Of a stretch of 64,000 bases of DNA, positions 17,932-27,149 are shown one piece after another (position 1 is the stretch's first letter; each line of letters opens with the position of its first letter). Both the position numbers and the translations under genes were made by a program. Where the stretch lies: the NCBI RefSeq assembly GCF_001427145.1, contig NZ_LMGL01000001.1, positions 1,503,241 to 1,567,240 of the forward strand, given 5' to 3'. The stretch comes from Microbacterium sp. Root166 (lineage in GTDB: Bacteria; Actinomycetota; Actinomycetes; Actinomycetales; Microbacteriaceae). The notes under the pieces were generated by a model that saw only the letters and a list, made by a program, of their open reading frames with translations, made no database searches and had not been told where the DNA came from.

Positions 17932-18206
17932 TGACCGGGTGTGCGCTCGTGCGCGCCGTCCGCCGTGCCTCGGCGCGGAGTCGGCTTGCGAGCGCCCCAT
18001 CTCAGGGAACGGCCTGCGAACAGGCCACCCCCACGGCATATCCACCACATAAGGCGCGGCACCATCATGCCGCGCCGGTGGGTAATTGTGAGCCCGCCGC
18101 GTCACGAATCGCAAGATCCGAGATCGGCGGGGGAGACACGCTTGCTGTCACCGTGCAGCACTGTGCGGAGCCGAAAGGCACCGTGCAGCACAACATAGGA
18201 GAGAAC
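17932..18206 (+). other. Long rpsL leader with 13-bp direct repeat
   Basis: No gene is visible in this non-coding stretch. It holds a 13-bp exact direct repeat, CACCGTGCAGCAC, at 18149-18161 and 18179-18191, with starts 30 nt apart and ending 15 nt before the rpsL start codon. The rpsJ leader holds a related GTGCAGCA segment. The repeats could form alternative structures or bind a protein; this is not shown by the sequence alone. Confidence 0.5.
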
Positions 18207-18575
18207 GTGCCAACCATTCAGCAGTTGGTTCGCAAGGGTCGCTCGCCCAAGGTCACCAAGACCAAGGCGCCGGCGCTCAAGGCGAACCCGCAGCAGGCAG
18301 GCGTCTGCACTCGCGTGTACACGACCACGCCCAAGAAGCCCAACTCGGCGATGCGCAAGGTCGCCCGTGTCAAGCTCCGCAACGGCACCGAGGTCACCGC
18401 CTACATCCCCGGCGAGGGCCACAACCTGCAGGAGCACTCGCTCGTGCTCGTCCGCGGTGGTCGTGTGAAGGACCTCCCCGGTGTCCGTTACAAGATCGTC
18501 CGTGGCGCGCTCGACACGCAGGCCGTCAAGAACCGTAAGCAGGCTCGTAGCCGCTACGGCGCGAAGAAGGGTTAA
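18207..18575 (+). CDS. rpsL: 30S ribosomal protein S12
   Basis: GTG 18207 follows AGGAGAG at good spacing and gives [12 protein letters not shown], the family N-terminus (122 residues). S12 sits at the decoding centre of the small subunit. The conserved loops TPKKPNSA and [13 protein letters not shown] are intact, with the Lys residues at which substitution gives streptomycin resistance in other bacteria, so this is the sensitive-type sequence. It is the first gene of the str operon (rpsL, rpsG, fusA, tuf) and lies 5 nt before rpsG. Confidence 0.98.
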   Translation: MPTIQQLVRKGRSPKVTKTKAPALKANPQQAGVCTRVYTTTPKKPNSAMRKVARVKLRNGTEVTAYIPGEGHNLQEHSLVLVRGGRVKDLPGVRYKIVRGALDTQAVKNRKQARSRYGAKKG

Positions 18576-18580
18576 GGAAT

Positions 18581-19051
18581 ATGCCTCGTAAGGGACCCGC
18601 CCCGAAGCGCCCCGTCGTCAACGACCCGGTCTACGGCGCACCGATCGTCAGCCAGCTCGTGAACAAGATCCTCGTCGACGGCAAGAAGTCCATCGCCGAG
18701 TCGATCGTGTACACCGCCCTCAAGGGTGTCGAGGCCAAGAACGGCCAGGACGCCGTCGCCACGCTCAAGAAGGCGCTCGACAACGTGCGCCCGACCCTCG
18801 AGGTCAAGAGCCGTCGCGTCGGTGGCTCGACCTACCAGGTGCCGGTCGAGGTCAAGCCTCACCGTGCCAACACGCTCGCCCTGCGCTGGCTCGTGAGCTA
18901 CGCCAAGGGTCGTCGTGAGAAGACGATGACCGAGCGCCTCCAGAACGAGATCCTGGATGCCTCGAACGGCCTGGGTGCCGCGGTCAAGCGCCGCGAAGAC
19001 ACCCACAAGATGGCCGAGTCGAACCGCGCCTTCGCGCACTACCGCTGGTAA
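18581..19051 (+). CDS. rpsG: 30S ribosomal protein S7
   Basis: The 156-residue product beginning [11 protein letters not shown] has the normal S7 length and ends in the conserved AFAHYRW. S7 nucleates assembly of the head of the 30S subunit by binding 16S rRNA and lies next to the exit-site tRNA. It follows rpsL by 5 nt and is surely cotranscribed. In other bacteria S7 autoregulates this operon. A strong hairpin just after its stop (19059-19095) may reduce read-through into fusA. Confidence 0.98.
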   Translation: MPRKGPAPKRPVVNDPVYGAPIVSQLVNKILVDGKKSIAESIVYTALKGVEAKNGQDAVATLKKALDNVRPTLEVKSRRVGGSTYQVPVEVKPHRANTLALRWLVSYAKGRREKTMTERLQNEILDASNGLGAAVKRREDTHKMAESNRAFAHYRW

Positions 19052-19058
19052 CCAGCGC

Positions 19059-19095
19059 GGCGGCCGGGTCGAGGCATCCCCTCGATCCGGCCGCC
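19059..19095 (+). terminator. Compound hairpin between rpsG and fusA
   Basis: GGCGGCCGG and TCGAGG on the left pair with CCTCGA and CCGGCCGCC on the right around a CATC loop, leaving one unpaired base on each side. No clear U-tract follows. It may act as a partial terminator or an mRNA processing or stability element inside the str operon. Confidence 0.55.
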
Positions 19096-19152
19096 CCACC
19101 TGCCTGACCGTCTCGTACGGTCGACTGGAATTCCAAAGTAAGGAAGAACCCC

Positions 19153-21267
19153 GTGGCACAAGAAGTGCTCACCGACCTCACCAAGGTCCGCAACATCGGC
19201 ATCATGGCGCACATCGATGCCGGCAAGACGACGACGACCGAGCGCATCCTGTATTACACGGGCACCAATCACAAGATCGGTGAGACGCACGATGGCGCGT
19301 CGACCACCGACTGGATGGAGCAGGAGCAGGAGCGTGGCATCACGATCACCTCTGCTGCTGTGACGTGCTTCTGGGACAAGAACCAGATCAACATCATCGA
19401 CACCCCCGGTCACGTGGACTTCACCGTCGAGGTGGAGCGCTCGCTCCGCGTCCTCGACGGCGCCGTCGCCGTCTTCGACGGCAAGGAGGGCGTCGAGCCC
19501 CAGTCCGAGACCGTGTGGCGTCAGGCCGACAAGTACGACGTCCCGCGCATCTGCTTCGTCAACAAGATGGACAAGCTCGGCGCCGACTTCTACTTCACGG
19601 TCGACACGATCATCAACAAGCTCAAGGCGAAGCCCCTCGTCATCCAGCTGCCCATCGGCGTCGAGAACGACTTCATCGGCGTCGTCGACCTCGTCGAGAT
19701 GCGCGCGCTGGTCTGGGCGGGCGATGCCAAGGGTGATGTCACCATGGGCGCCAAGTACGACGTGCAGGAGATCCCGGCCGACATGGCCGACAAGGTCGCC
19801 GAGTACCGCGAGATGCTGCTCGAGACGGTCGCCGAGACCGACGAGGAGCTTCTCGAGAAGCACTTCGGCGGCGAGGAGCTCACGGTCGCCGAGATCAAGG
19901 CTGCGATCCGCAAGCTGACGGTCAACTCGGAGATCTACCCCGTGCTCTGCGGCTCGGCGTTCAAGAACCGCGGCGTGCAGCCGATGCTCGACGCGGTCGT
20001 GGACTACCTCCCGTCGCCGCTCGACGTGCCGGCCATCGAGGCCCACGACCCGAAGAACGAAGAGACCGTCATCCTGCGCCACTCCGACCGCGAGGAGCCC
20101 TTCACGGCGCTGGCGTTCAAGATCGTGACGCACCCCTTCTTCGGTCGTCTGACCTACATCCGCGTGTACTCCGGTCACCTGGATTCCGGCGCGCAGATCG
20201 TCAACTCGACGAAGTCCAAGAAGGAGCGCATCGGGAAGATCTTCCAGATGTACGCCAACAAGGAGAACCCGGTCCCCGCGGTCACCGCCGGTCACATCTA
20301 CGCGGTCATCGGCCTCAAGGACACGACCACGGGCGACACGCTGTGCGATGCGCAGAACCAGGTCGTCCTCGAGTCGATGACGTTCCCCGAGCCGGTCATC
20401 GAGGTCGCGATCGAGCCCAAGACCAAGGCCGACCAGGAGAAGCTGGGTCTCGCGATCCAGAAGCTCGCGGAGGAGGACCCGACGTTCCGCGTCGAGCAGA
20501 ACTCCGACACCGGTCAGACCGTCATCAAGGGCATGGGCGAGCTGCACCTCGACATCCTGGTCGACCGCATGAAGCGGGAGTTCAAGGTCGAGGCGAACGT
20601 GGGCAAGCCCCAGGTCGCGTACCGCGAGACGATCAAGAAGTCGGTCGAGAAGCACGACTACACCCACAAGAAGCAGACGGGTGGCTCGGGTCAGTTCGCG
20701 AAGATCCAGTTCACGATCGAGCCCCTCGAGGTCACGGCCGACAAGACGTACGAGTTCGAGAACAAGGTCACGGGTGGCCGCATCCCGCGCGAGTACATCA
20801 GCCCGACCGACCAGGGCTTCCAGGACGCCATGAACGTCGGCGTGCTCGCCGGCTACCCCATGGTGGGCGTGAAGGCGATCCTTCTCGACGGCGCGTCGCA
20901 CGACGTCGACTCGTCGGAGATGGCGTTCAAGATCGCCGGCTCGATGGGCTTCAAGGAGGCCGTCCGCCGCGCGAACCCGGTCATCCTCGAGCCGCTCATG
21001 TCCGTCGAGGTGCGTACGCCCGAGGAGTACATGGGCGACGTCATCGGCGACCTGAACTCGCGTCGTGGGCAGATCCAGTCCATGGAGGATGCTCAGGGCG
21101 TGAAGGTCGTGCGCGCGCTGGTTCCGCTGTCCGAGATGTTCGGCTACATCGGCGACCTGCGCTCCAAGACCTCCGGCCGCGCCGTCTACTCCATGGAGTT
21201 CGACAGCTACGCAGAGGTCCCGCGCAACGTCATGGACGAGATCGTCCAGAAGACCAAGGGCGAGTAA
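19153..21267 (+). CDS. fusA: Translation elongation factor G
   Basis: GTG 19153 is preceded by TAAGGAAG. The 704-residue protein has the usual EF-G length and all GTPase motifs: [19 protein letters not shown] (G1), DTPGHVDFT (G3) and NKMD (G4). Domains II-V follow in normal order. EF-G drives translocation of tRNA and mRNA on the ribosome and helps recycle ribosomes. It is the third gene of the str operon, separated from rpsG by 101 nt with a strong hairpin, and is followed by a 14-bp terminator-like hairpin before tuf. Nothing is missing. Confidence 0.98.
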   Translation: MAQEVLTDLTKVRNIGIMAHIDAGKTTTTERILYYTGTNHKIGETHDGASTTDWMEQEQERGITITSAAVTCFWDKNQINIIDTPGHVDFTVEVERSLRVLDGAVAVFDGKEGVEPQSETVWRQADKYDVPRICFVNKMDKLGADFYFTVDTIINKLKAKPLVIQLPIGVENDFIGVVDLVEMRALVWAGDAKGDVTMGAKYDVQEIPADMADKVAEYREMLLETVAETDEELLEKHFGGEELTVAEIKAAIRKLTVNSEIYPVLCGSAFKNRGVQPMLDAVVDYLPSPLDVPAIEAHDPKNEETVILRHSDREEPFTALAFKIVTHPFFGRLTYIRVYSGHLDSGAQIVNSTKSKKERIGKIFQMYANKENPVPAVTAGHIYAVIGLKDTTTGDTLCDAQNQVVLESMTFPEPVIEVAIEPKTKADQEKLGLAIQKLAEEDPTFRVEQNSDTGQTVIKGMGELHLDILVDRMKREFKVEANVGKPQVAYRETIKKSVEKHDYTHKKQTGGSGQFAKIQFTIEPLEVTADKTYEFENKVTGGRIPREYISPTDQGFQDAMNVGVLAGYPMVGVKAILLDGASHDVDSSEMAFKIAGSMGFKEAVRRANPVILEPLMSVEVRTPEEYMGDVIGDLNSRRGQIQSMEDAQGVKVVRALVPLSEMFGYIGDLRSKTSGRAVYSMEFDSYAEVPRNVMDEIVQKTKGE

Positions 21268-21276
21268 CCCTTTTCA

Positions 21277-21310
21277 CTCCGGGATGCCTCCGCGACGAGG
21301 CATCCCGGAG
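21277..21310 (+). terminator. Hairpin between fusA and tuf
   Basis: A perfect 14-bp stem (CTCCGGGATGCCTC and GAGGCATCCCGGAG) closes a 6-nt loop 9 nt after the fusA stop. No strong U-tract follows. With the promoter-like sequence downstream, it suggests that tuf is at least partly transcribed on its own. Confidence 0.65.
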
Positions 21311-21346
21311 CACAACTTCACACTGATCCAACAGAAACCTCTCTAC

Positions 21347-21403
21347 TAAGCTAGAGAAATCCCCGTAGAGATCCGGCGCACACCAGCGTCTGGAGATCTC
21401 TAC
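21347..21403 (+). promoter_or_regulatory. tuf -10 candidate and structured leader
   Basis: TAAGCT at 21347-21352 fits the local -10 pattern, although no convincing -35 is seen. The leader then contains a perfect 9-bp inverted repeat (GTAGAGATC at 21365-21373, GATCTCTAC at 21395-21403) enclosing a smaller CCAG/CTGG hairpin. The ribosome binding site GAGGAGG lies just after it, so the structure could affect tuf translation or mRNA stability. Confidence 0.5.
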
Positions 21404-21426
21404 ACGAACGTCCTGAGGAGGACCCA

Positions 21427-22620
21427 GTGGCCAAGGCCAAGTTCGAGCGCACCAAGCCGCACGTCAACATCGGAACGATCGGTCACGTTGACCACGGCAA
21501 GACCACGCTCACCGCAGCGATCTCGAAGGTGCTCGCCGACAAGTACCCGTCGGCCACCAACGTGCAGCGCGACTTCGCGTCGATCGACTCCGCTCCCGAA
21601 GAGCGTCAGCGCGGCATCACGATCAACATCTCGCACGTCGAGTACGAGACGCCGAAGCGCCACTACGCGCACGTCGACGCCCCGGGTCACGCCGACTACA
21701 TCAAGAACATGATCACCGGTGCCGCTCAGATGGACGGCGCGATCCTCGTGGTCGCCGCCACCGACGGCCCGATGGCTCAGACGCGTGAGCACGTGCTGCT
21801 CGCCAAGCAGGTCGGCGTGCCGTACCTGCTGGTCGCGCTGAACAAGTCCGACATGGTCGACGACGAGGAGATCCTGGAGCTCGTCGAGCTCGAGGTTCGC
21901 GAGCTGCTGTCGTCGCAGGACTTCGACGGTGACAACGCTCCGGTCGTCCGCGTCTCGGGCCTCAAGGCTCTCGAGGGCGACGCTGAGTGGGTCGAGAAGA
22001 TCGTCGAGCTCATGGACGCCGTCGACGAGTCCATCCCGGACCCGATCCGCGACAAGGACAAGCCGTTCCTCATGCCGATCGAGGACGTCTTCACCATCAC
22101 CGGCCGTGGCACGGTCGTCACGGGCCGCGCCGAGCGCGGTACCCTCGCGATCAACTCCGAGGTCGAGATCGTGGGTCTGCGCCCGACGCAGAAGACGATC
22201 GTCACCGGTATCGAGATGTTCCACAAGCAGCTCGACGAGGCCTGGGCCGGCGAGAACTGTGGTCTGCTCCTGCGCGGCACCAAGCGTGACGACGTCGAGC
22301 GCGGCCAGGTCGTCGTGAAGCCCGGTTCGGTCACCCCGCACACCAACTTCGAGGGCACGGCGTACATCCTGTCCAAGGAAGAGGGCGGCCGTCACAACCC
22401 GTTCTTCACGAACTACCGCCCGCAGTTCTACTTCCGCACCACCGACGTCACCGGCGTCATCTCGCTGCCCGAGGGCACCGAGATGGTCATGCCCGGCGAC
22501 ACCACCGACATGACGGTCGAGCTGATCCAGCCGATCGCCATGGAGGAGGGCCTCGGCTACGCCATCCGTGAGGGTGGCCGCACCGTCGGCGCCGGCACGG
22601 TCACGAAGATCATCAAGTAA
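21427..22620 (+). CDS. tuf: Translation elongation factor Tu
   Basis: GTG 21427 follows GAGGAGGACCCA. The 397-residue protein has the EF-Tu GTPase motifs [21 protein letters not shown] and NKSD, then beta-barrel domains II and III. EF-Tu brings aminoacyl-tRNA to the ribosome. The G3 motif reads DAPGH where E. coli has DCPGH; the Cys is not needed for activity. It is the only tuf in the window, the last gene of the str block, and probably has its own promoter. Two hairpins follow its stop. Confidence 0.98.
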   Translation: MAKAKFERTKPHVNIGTIGHVDHGKTTLTAAISKVLADKYPSATNVQRDFASIDSAPEERQRGITINISHVEYETPKRHYAHVDAPGHADYIKNMITGAAQMDGAILVVAATDGPMAQTREHVLLAKQVGVPYLLVALNKSDMVDDEEILELVELEVRELLSSQDFDGDNAPVVRVSGLKALEGDAEWVEKIVELMDAVDESIPDPIRDKDKPFLMPIEDVFTITGRGTVVTGRAERGTLAINSEVEIVGLRPTQKTIVTGIEMFHKQLDEAWAGENCGLLLRGTKRDDVERGQVVVKPGSVTPHTNFEGTAYILSKEEGGRHNPFFTNYRPQFYFRTTDVTGVISLPEGTEMVMPGDTTDMTVELIQPIAMEEGLGYAIREGGRTVGAGTVTKIIK

Positions 22621-22637
22621 TCTTCGGGAATCTGTGA

Positions 22638-22695
22638 GACGGATGCCGCGGCATCCGTCACCGACAAGGGGTCGGGCCTCCGGGCCCGGCCCCTT
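22638..22695 (+). terminator. Double hairpin terminator after tuf
   Basis: The first hairpin (22638-22659) is GACGGATGCC paired with GGCATCCGTC and contains one of four copies of a 16-bp palindrome. The second (22666-22695) pairs AAGGGGTCGGGCC with GGGCCCGGCCCCTT and is followed by TCGTCGT. The two together probably end str-operon transcription. Confidence 0.75.
22641..22656. repeat. 16-bp palindrome GGATGCCGCGGCATCC, copy 1
   Basis: A perfect 16-bp palindrome in the tuf terminator region. Identical copies lie at 35929-35944, 37042-37057 and 54926-54941, and many half-sites are scattered through the window. Confidence 0.9.
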
Positions 22696-22794
22696 CGTCG
22701 TACCCGGGCGGATGGAGGCAGACGTTGACGGCCGCCCGCCCACCGGTCTTGAATGGGCGGTGAACGCCCATCCGGGGCGCCGAAGGAGCATGCG

Positions 22795-23010
22795 ATGGGT
22801 ATCGACGACCTCGTCAATCAGGGCAAGGACTTCCTCGAGCAGAACAAGGACAAGATCGACGACGTGATCAAGTCGGAGCAGGCGGAGGGCGTCAGCGACA
22901 CGGCGCTGGACGCGGCCGCCGAGTTCGTGAAGAAGATCGCCCCCGACAGCATCGATCAGCACGTCGACGGCGTGCGCGACAGTGTCGACAAGGCCGTCGG
23001 ACACGAGTAG
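22795..23010 (+). CDS. Small antitoxin-like protein (MT0933 family)
   Basis: ATG 22795 follows AAGGAG at good spacing and gives 71 residues beginning [21 protein letters not shown]. The protein is small, acidic and probably all-helical, and resembles the MT0933-type antitoxin family, whose members are annotated by analogy to toxin-antitoxin pairs. No toxin gene is next to it: the flanks are the tuf terminator and a gene-poor gap. It may act alone, perhaps as a stress-related protein, so the antitoxin label is only a family name here. A hairpin terminator follows. Confidence 0.75.
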   Translation: MGIDDLVNQGKDFLEQNKDKIDDVIKSEQAEGVSDTALDAAAEFVKKIAPDSIDQHVDGVRDSVDKAVGHE

Positions 23011-23035
23011 AAGACAGCCCACTCAACGAGTGCAA

Positions 23036-23062
23036 GCGGTCCCGCAGTCATCGCGGGGCCGC
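23036..23062 (+). terminator. Hairpin terminator after the small antitoxin-like gene
   Basis: GCGGTCCCGC (23036-23045) pairs with GCGGGGCCGC (23053-23062), with one wobble pair, around a 7-nt loop, and the sequence TTCTTCGT follows. The position 26 nt after the stop codon fits an intrinsic terminator. Confidence 0.65.
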
Positions 23063-23640
23063 TTCTTCGTGCGCACGCCGGGGACGCATGAGTGTGGGAG
23101 GACACTTTGGGCTTGACGCCGCAACGGGGGAGCGGCTACGTTCCCAAGTGGGGCAGTTTGTTGGCCGTATGCGCGCTGGGGAGTGAGCATCGGCTGGAAA
23201 GCACCTGTCTTGGGGGCCTGGATACCACCGGGTTCTCCCGTGGCATGACATCGGCAAGTTTGGGGAAGTTCGAGATGTCTGGGGACCTCGAAGAATACGG
23301 CTCGACACATCCGGCGGAGGGTCGCGTACTGCGGCACGCAGCCGGTCGTGGTCGATCCATGACGCAGAGCCGCGACCTCGCGGCGGTCGTCCTGGAATCG
23401 CTGCCGCGAGCGTTCGCACCCGTGAACGCTGTGCCGACTTTCGCCGATGTCATGCCACACCGATTCTTGATCGGCGGCTCCGTCACCCCGATCCCGCTGA
23501 CCGCGCCGACGCGGTGACGACACCCGTGCCGGCTCTTCCTGCTGCCGCGCAGCCGGGGCACTGACTGTGAGAGAGGGCGGGCTCGCCCCTGGTCCGTCCT
23601 CTCTCACACCTTTCTGCTGAGAAGCAGCCGAGCAAACGCA
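23063..23640 (+). other. Gene-poor stretch with promoter-like element and 15-bp inverted repeat
   Basis: No convincing gene is seen. An open frame at 23092-23517 (141 codons) has no recognisable family and lacks the strong GC bias at third codon positions of its neighbours; a 226-codon frame on the other strand is no better. TTGACG (23113-23118) and TACGTT (23137-23142), 18 nt apart, look like a promoter reading right. A perfect 15-bp inverted repeat, TGGCATGACATCGGC, lies at 23241-23255 and in reverse at 23443-23457. The stretch ends in a 15-bp hairpin (23566-23608). It could be a non-coding RNA or a decayed element. Confidence 0.45.
23566..23608 (+). terminator. Strong hairpin before the S10 operon promoter
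   Basis: TGTGAGAGAGGGCGG pairs with CCGTCCTCTCTCACA over 15 positions with a single G-U pair and a 13-nt loop. TTTCT follows closely. It could end a transcript that begins at the promoter-like sequence near 23113, or shield the S10 promoter from read-through in either direction. Confidence 0.6.
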
Positions 23641-23645
23641 TCGCG

Positions 23646-23688
23646 CGACACGCCCGAGTTTGCGACACGCCCGGGCGACACGTAGACT
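23646..23688 (+). promoter_or_regulatory. S10 operon promoter with 17-nt direct repeats
   Basis: TTGCGA (23660-23665) and TAGACT (23683-23688) are 17 nt apart and form the likely promoter. CGACACGCCCG occurs at 23646-23656 and again at 23663-23673, with a third partial copy CGACACG at 23676-23682, so repeats overlap the -35 and the spacer. This looks like an operator, although no regulator is known from the sequence. Confidence 0.6.
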
Positions 23689-24025
23689 AGTGAGGTTCCA
23701 CATTCCGGCGCCCCTTCATCGGCGCGCACCGGATCACTGCCAGGGCAGTGCATAGGCGGCGCAGACGCGCAGGGTCCTAGGCCGCGGGCAGCAGAACCAC
23801 CACATCTCAAACCCCCTCAGCACGAGAGTGTTCCTCTTGTGTGCGAGTGAGTGGCGGATGCCGGGAGCGGCGCTACGGCGCGGCATCCGGATTGACATCA
23901 GAACAGCGGTGCAGCAACGCACTGCAAGAGCAGTGCAGAAGTGCCATGGCGCGCGAGCGCCACCGTGCGTCCAATGCCTCCGGGAAGTCCGGAACGGTAA
24001 GACGCGAGAAGAGAGAGAGCAGACA
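23689..24025 (+). other. Long structured leader of the S10 operon
   Basis: About 330 nt of leader precede rpsJ and contain no convincing gene. Hairpins include CACTGCC/GGCAGTG (23735-23750), CGGATGCCG/CGGCATCCG (23855-23889) and CACTGC/GCAGTG with an AAGA loop (23920-23935). In other bacteria the S10 leader mediates L4 autoregulation; the sequence here does not resemble the E. coli leader, so any such role is inference. Confidence 0.45.
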
Positions 24026-24334
24026 ATGGCGGGACAGAAGATCCGCATTCGCCTGAAGTCGTACGATCACGCCGGCCTCGATTCGTCGGCCCGCAAGATC
24101 GTCGACACCGTGACCCGTGCCGGCGCTACCGTGGTGGGCCCCGTGCCCCTGCCGACCGAGAAGAACGTCGTGTGCGTCATCCGGTCGCCCCACAAGTACA
24201 AGGACAGCCGTGAGCACTTCGAGATGCGCACCCACAAGCGTCTGATCGACATCATCGACCCGACGCCCAAGGCTGTCGACTCGCTCATGCGTCTCGACCT
24301 GCCGGCCGATGTCAACATCGAGATCAAGCTCTGA
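24026..24334 (+). CDS. rpsJ: 30S ribosomal protein S10
   Basis: ATG 24026 lies after GAGAGAGAG and gives [17 protein letters not shown], the S10 N-terminus, in 102 residues. S10 is part of the 30S head and is also the NusE partner of NusB and NusG in transcription antitermination. The frame is open far upstream, but that part has no S10 similarity. It is the first gene of the S10 operon, which runs without large gaps to rplE. Confidence 0.97.
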   Translation: MAGQKIRIRLKSYDHAGLDSSARKIVDTVTRAGATVVGPVPLPTEKNVVCVIRSPHKYKDSREHFEMRTHKRLIDIIDPTPKAVDSLMRLDLPADVNIEIKL

Positions 24335-24342
24335 GGTTCGAC

Positions 24343-25002
24343 ATGGCTGACATCAACAACAAGATTTCGAAGGGCCTGCTGGGCACCAAGCTCGGCATGA
24401 CCCAGGTCTGGGATGAGAACGGCAAGCTCGTTCCCGTCACCGTCATCGAGGTGGCCCCCAACGTGGTCACCCAGGTGCGCACGCCCGAGAAGGACGGCTA
24501 CAAGGCCGTTCAGATCGCCTACGGCCAGATCGACCCCCGCAAGGTCAACAAGCCGCTCACGGCCCACTTCGAGGCCGCCGGCGTGACCCCCCGCCGCCAC
24601 ATCACCGAGATCCGCACCGCCGACGCCGCTGACTACGCGCTCGGCCAGGAGCTCACGGTGGATGGCGTCTTCGAGGCCGGTCAGCTGATCGACGTCGTCG
24701 GCACCAGCAAGGGTAAGGGCACCGCGGGTGTCATGAAGCGCCACAACTTCAAGGGCGTCTCCGCTTCGCACGGTGCGCACCGCAACCACCGCAAGCCCGG
24801 CTCCATCGGCGCATCGTCGACCCCGAGCCGCGTATTCAAGGGCATGCGCATGGCCGGCCGTATGGGTGGCGAGCGCGTGACCGTCATGAACCTCAAGGTG
24901 CACGCCATCGACGCCGAGAAGGGTCTGCTGCTCGTCAAGGGCGCCGTCCCCGGTGCTCGTGGCCGCATCGTTTACGTCCGCAACGCAGTGAAGGGGGCCT
25001 GA
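24343..25002 (+). CDS. rplC: 50S ribosomal protein L3
   Basis: The 219-residue product contains the L3 signatures [16 protein letters not shown] near the N-terminus and the central loop with [15 protein letters not shown] that reaches toward the peptidyl transferase centre. L3 binds early to 23S rRNA. It starts 9 nt after rpsJ and ends 4 nt before rplD, so it is cotranscribed with both. Confidence 0.97.
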   Translation: MADINNKISKGLLGTKLGMTQVWDENGKLVPVTVIEVAPNVVTQVRTPEKDGYKAVQIAYGQIDPRKVNKPLTAHFEAAGVTPRRHITEIRTADAADYALGQELTVDGVFEAGQLIDVVGTSKGKGTAGVMKRHNFKGVSASHGAHRNHRKPGSIGASSTPSRVFKGMRMAGRMGGERVTVMNLKVHAIDAEKGLLLVKGAVPGARGRIVYVRNAVKGA

Positions 25003-25006
25003 GCAC

Positions 25007-25669
25007 ATGGCTGACTCGACTCTCGCGCTCGACGTCCTGAAGGCCGATGGCAAGAAGGTCGGCTCTGTCGAGCTGCCCGCCGCGATCTTCGACGTCAAGA
25101 CGAACATCCCGCTCATCCACCAGGTCGTCGTCGCGCAGCGCGCAGCGGCTCGCCAGGGAACCCACTCGACCAAGCGTCGCGGTGAGGTCTCGGGCGCCGG
25201 CCGCAAGCCCTTCAAGCAGAAGGGCACGGGTAACGCCCGTCAGGGCTCGATCCGCGCGCCGCACATGACCGGCGGTGGCATCGTCCACGGCCCGAAGCCG
25301 CGCGACTACTCGCAGCGCACCCCCAAGAAGATGATCGCCGCAGCCCTCCTGGGCTCGCTCAGCGACCGTGCTCGTGGTGGCCGTCTGCACATCGTCGACT
25401 CCTTCGCCATCGAGGGCGCGCCTTCGACGAAGGCCGCTGCTGCGGTCCTCGGCGCGCTCGCCCCGGCGAAGAACGTCATGGTCGTCATCACGCGTGACGA
25501 CGAGCTCAGCATCCTGAGCGTGCGCAACCTCGCGTACGTCCACGTGCTGTACTTCGACCAGCTGAACGCCTACGACGTGCTCGTCTCGGACGACATCGTC
25601 TTCACCAAGGCCGCCTACGACGCGTTCATCGCCTCGAAGGCCGGCTCCACCGAGGAGGTCTCGGCATGA
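25007..25669 (+). CDS. rplD: 50S ribosomal protein L4
   Basis: The 220-residue protein has the L4 extended loop (about residues 45-100) with [17 protein letters not shown], which lines the nascent-chain tunnel near macrolide-binding sites; the loop is intact. In E. coli L4 also represses its own operon. The stop overlaps the rplW start (ATGA), so translation is coupled. Confidence 0.97.
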   Translation: MADSTLALDVLKADGKKVGSVELPAAIFDVKTNIPLIHQVVVAQRAAARQGTHSTKRRGEVSGAGRKPFKQKGTGNARQGSIRAPHMTGGGIVHGPKPRDYSQRTPKKMIAAALLGSLSDRARGGRLHIVDSFAIEGAPSTKAAAAVLGALAPAKNVMVVITRDDELSILSVRNLAYVHVLYFDQLNAYDVLVSDDIVFTKAAYDAFIASKAGSTEEVSA

Positions 25670-25965
25670 CCGCCGTGAACAAGGACCCGCGCGACATCAT
25701 CCTGAAGCCGGTCGTCTCCGAGAAGAGCTACGGGCTCATCGACGAGGGCAAGTACACGTTCCTCGTGGACCCGCGCGCGACCAAGACCGAGATCAAGCTC
25801 GCCATCGAGAAGATCTTCGGCGTCAAGGTCGCTGCGGTCAACACGATCAACCGCGTCGGCAAGACCCGCCGCACCCGCTTCGGCGCCGGCAAGCGCAAGG
25901 ACACCAAGCGCGCCATCGTGAGCCTGAAGTCGGGCACCATCGACATCTTCACGGCAGTCGGCTGA
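25666..25965 (+). CDS. rplW: 50S ribosomal protein L23
   Basis: The start at 25666 overlaps the rplD stop. The 99-residue protein contains [18 protein letters not shown] and the [16 protein letters not shown] region typical of bacterial L23. L23 lies at the tunnel exit and is the docking site for trigger factor and the signal recognition particle. It precedes rplB by 25 nt. Confidence 0.97.
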   Translation: MTAVNKDPRDIILKPVVSEKSYGLIDEGKYTFLVDPRATKTEIKLAIEKIFGVKVAAVNTINRVGKTRRTRFGAGKRKDTKRAIVSLKSGTIDIFTAVG

Positions 25966-25990
25966 CGGTCGGGATAGAGGACTAGAGAAC

Positions 25991-26830
25991 ATGGCAATTC
26001 GCAAGTACAAGCCCACGACCCCGGGTCGCCGCGGCTCGTCGGTGGCCGACTTCGCCGAGATCACCCGATCGACGCCTGAGAAGTCGCTCCTCCGCCCGCT
26101 GTCCAAGACCGGTGGCCGCAACAACCAGGGCCGCATCACGACCCGTCACATCGGTGGTGGCCACAAGCGCCAGTACCGCGTCATCGACTTCCGTCGCAAT
26201 GACAAGGACGGCGTGAACGCCAAGGTCGCTCACATCGAGTACGACCCCAACCGCACCGCACGCATCGCGCTGCTGCACTACTTCGACGGCGAGAAGCGCT
26301 ACATCCTCGCGCCGAACAAGCTGTCGCAGGGCGACATCATCGAGTCGGGTGCCTCGGCTGACATCAAGCCGGGCAACAACCTGCCGCTGAAGAACATCCC
26401 CACCGGTACCGTGATCCACGCGATCGAGCTCCGCCCCGGCGGCGGCGCGAAGATCGCGCGTTCGGCCGGTGTGTCGGTTCGCCTCGTCGCGAAGGACGGC
26501 AACTTCGCCCAGCTGCGTCTGCCCTCGGGCGAGATCCGCAACGTCGATGCGCGCTGCCGCGCGACCATCGGCGAGGTCGGCAACGCCGAGCAGTCGAACA
26601 TCAACTGGGGCAAGGCCGGTCGCAACCGCTGGAAGGGCATCCGCCCGACCGTCCGCGGTGTCGCGATGAACCCCGTCGACCACCCGCACGGTGGTGGCGA
26701 GGGCAAGACCTCTGGTGGTCGTCACCCTGTTTCGCCGTGGGGCAAGGCCGAGGGCCGCACCCGTCACGCGAACAAGGAAAGCGACAAGTACATCGTTCGC
26801 CGTCGCAACGCCGGCAAGAAGCGCAAGTAG
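25991..26830 (+). CDS. rplB: 50S ribosomal protein L2
   Basis: The 279-residue product begins [15 protein letters not shown] and contains the highly conserved C-terminal segment [16 protein letters not shown], with the His implicated in peptidyl transferase centre assembly. L2 is one of the largest primary rRNA-binding proteins of the 50S subunit. It lies between rplW and rpsS with short gaps and its own ribosome binding site. Confidence 0.98.
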   Translation: MAIRKYKPTTPGRRGSSVADFAEITRSTPEKSLLRPLSKTGGRNNQGRITTRHIGGGHKRQYRVIDFRRNDKDGVNAKVAHIEYDPNRTARIALLHYFDGEKRYILAPNKLSQGDIIESGASADIKPGNNLPLKNIPTGTVIHAIELRPGGGAKIARSAGVSVRLVAKDGNFAQLRLPSGEIRNVDARCRATIGEVGNAEQSNINWGKAGRNRWKGIRPTVRGVAMNPVDHPHGGGEGKTSGGRHPVSPWGKAEGRTRHANKESDKYIVRRRNAGKKRK

Positions 26831-26842
26831 GAGTAGAGGAAG

Positions 26843-27124
26843 ATGCCACGCAGTCTTAAGAAGGGCCCCTTCGTCGACGAGCACCTGCTTCGCAAGGTCG
26901 TCGTCCAGAACGAAGCCGGTTCCAAGAACGTCATCAAGACCTGGTCGCGCCGTTCCATGATCATTCCGGTCATGCTCGGTCACACCATCGCCGTCCACGA
27001 CGGTCGCAAGCACATCCCCGTGTTCGTGACCGAGAGCATGGTCGGCCACAAACTGGGCGAATTCGCGCCCACCCGCACCTTCCGCGGCCACGTGAAGGAC
27101 GACAAGAAGGGCCGCCGCCGCTGA
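26843..27124 (+). CDS. rpsS: 30S ribosomal protein S19
   Basis: The 93-residue protein beginning [16 protein letters not shown] has the normal S19 length and the motif [17 protein letters not shown]19 forms a complex with S13 in the 30S head and contacts tRNA. It follows rplB by 12 nt behind GGAGTAGAGGAAG and precedes rplV. Confidence 0.97.
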   Translation: MPRSLKKGPFVDEHLLRKVVVQNEAGSKNVIKTWSRRSMIIPVMLGHTIAVHDGRKHIPVFVTESMVGHKLGEFAPTRTFRGHVKDDKKGRRR

Positions 27125-27149
27125 CGCGGTGGCGATAGAGGAGAGAGAA

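Noticed and set aside
17931..18206. A longer S12 protein starting at 17931
   Set aside because: The extra 92 codons have no S12 similarity and begin at the -10 element; GTG 18207 has a good ribosome binding site and gives the conserved N-terminus.
19039..20901. A 620-codon minus-strand frame opposite fusA
   Set aside because: fusA is intact and highly conserved; the antisense frame is Asp/Leu/Val/Arg-rich without motifs.
23092..23517. A 141-codon plus-strand frame (and a 226-codon minus-strand frame at 23023-23703) in the gene-poor gap
   Set aside because: Neither has a recognisable family, a convincing ribosome binding site, or the third-position GC bias of real genes nearby. Kept as an unexplained region instead.
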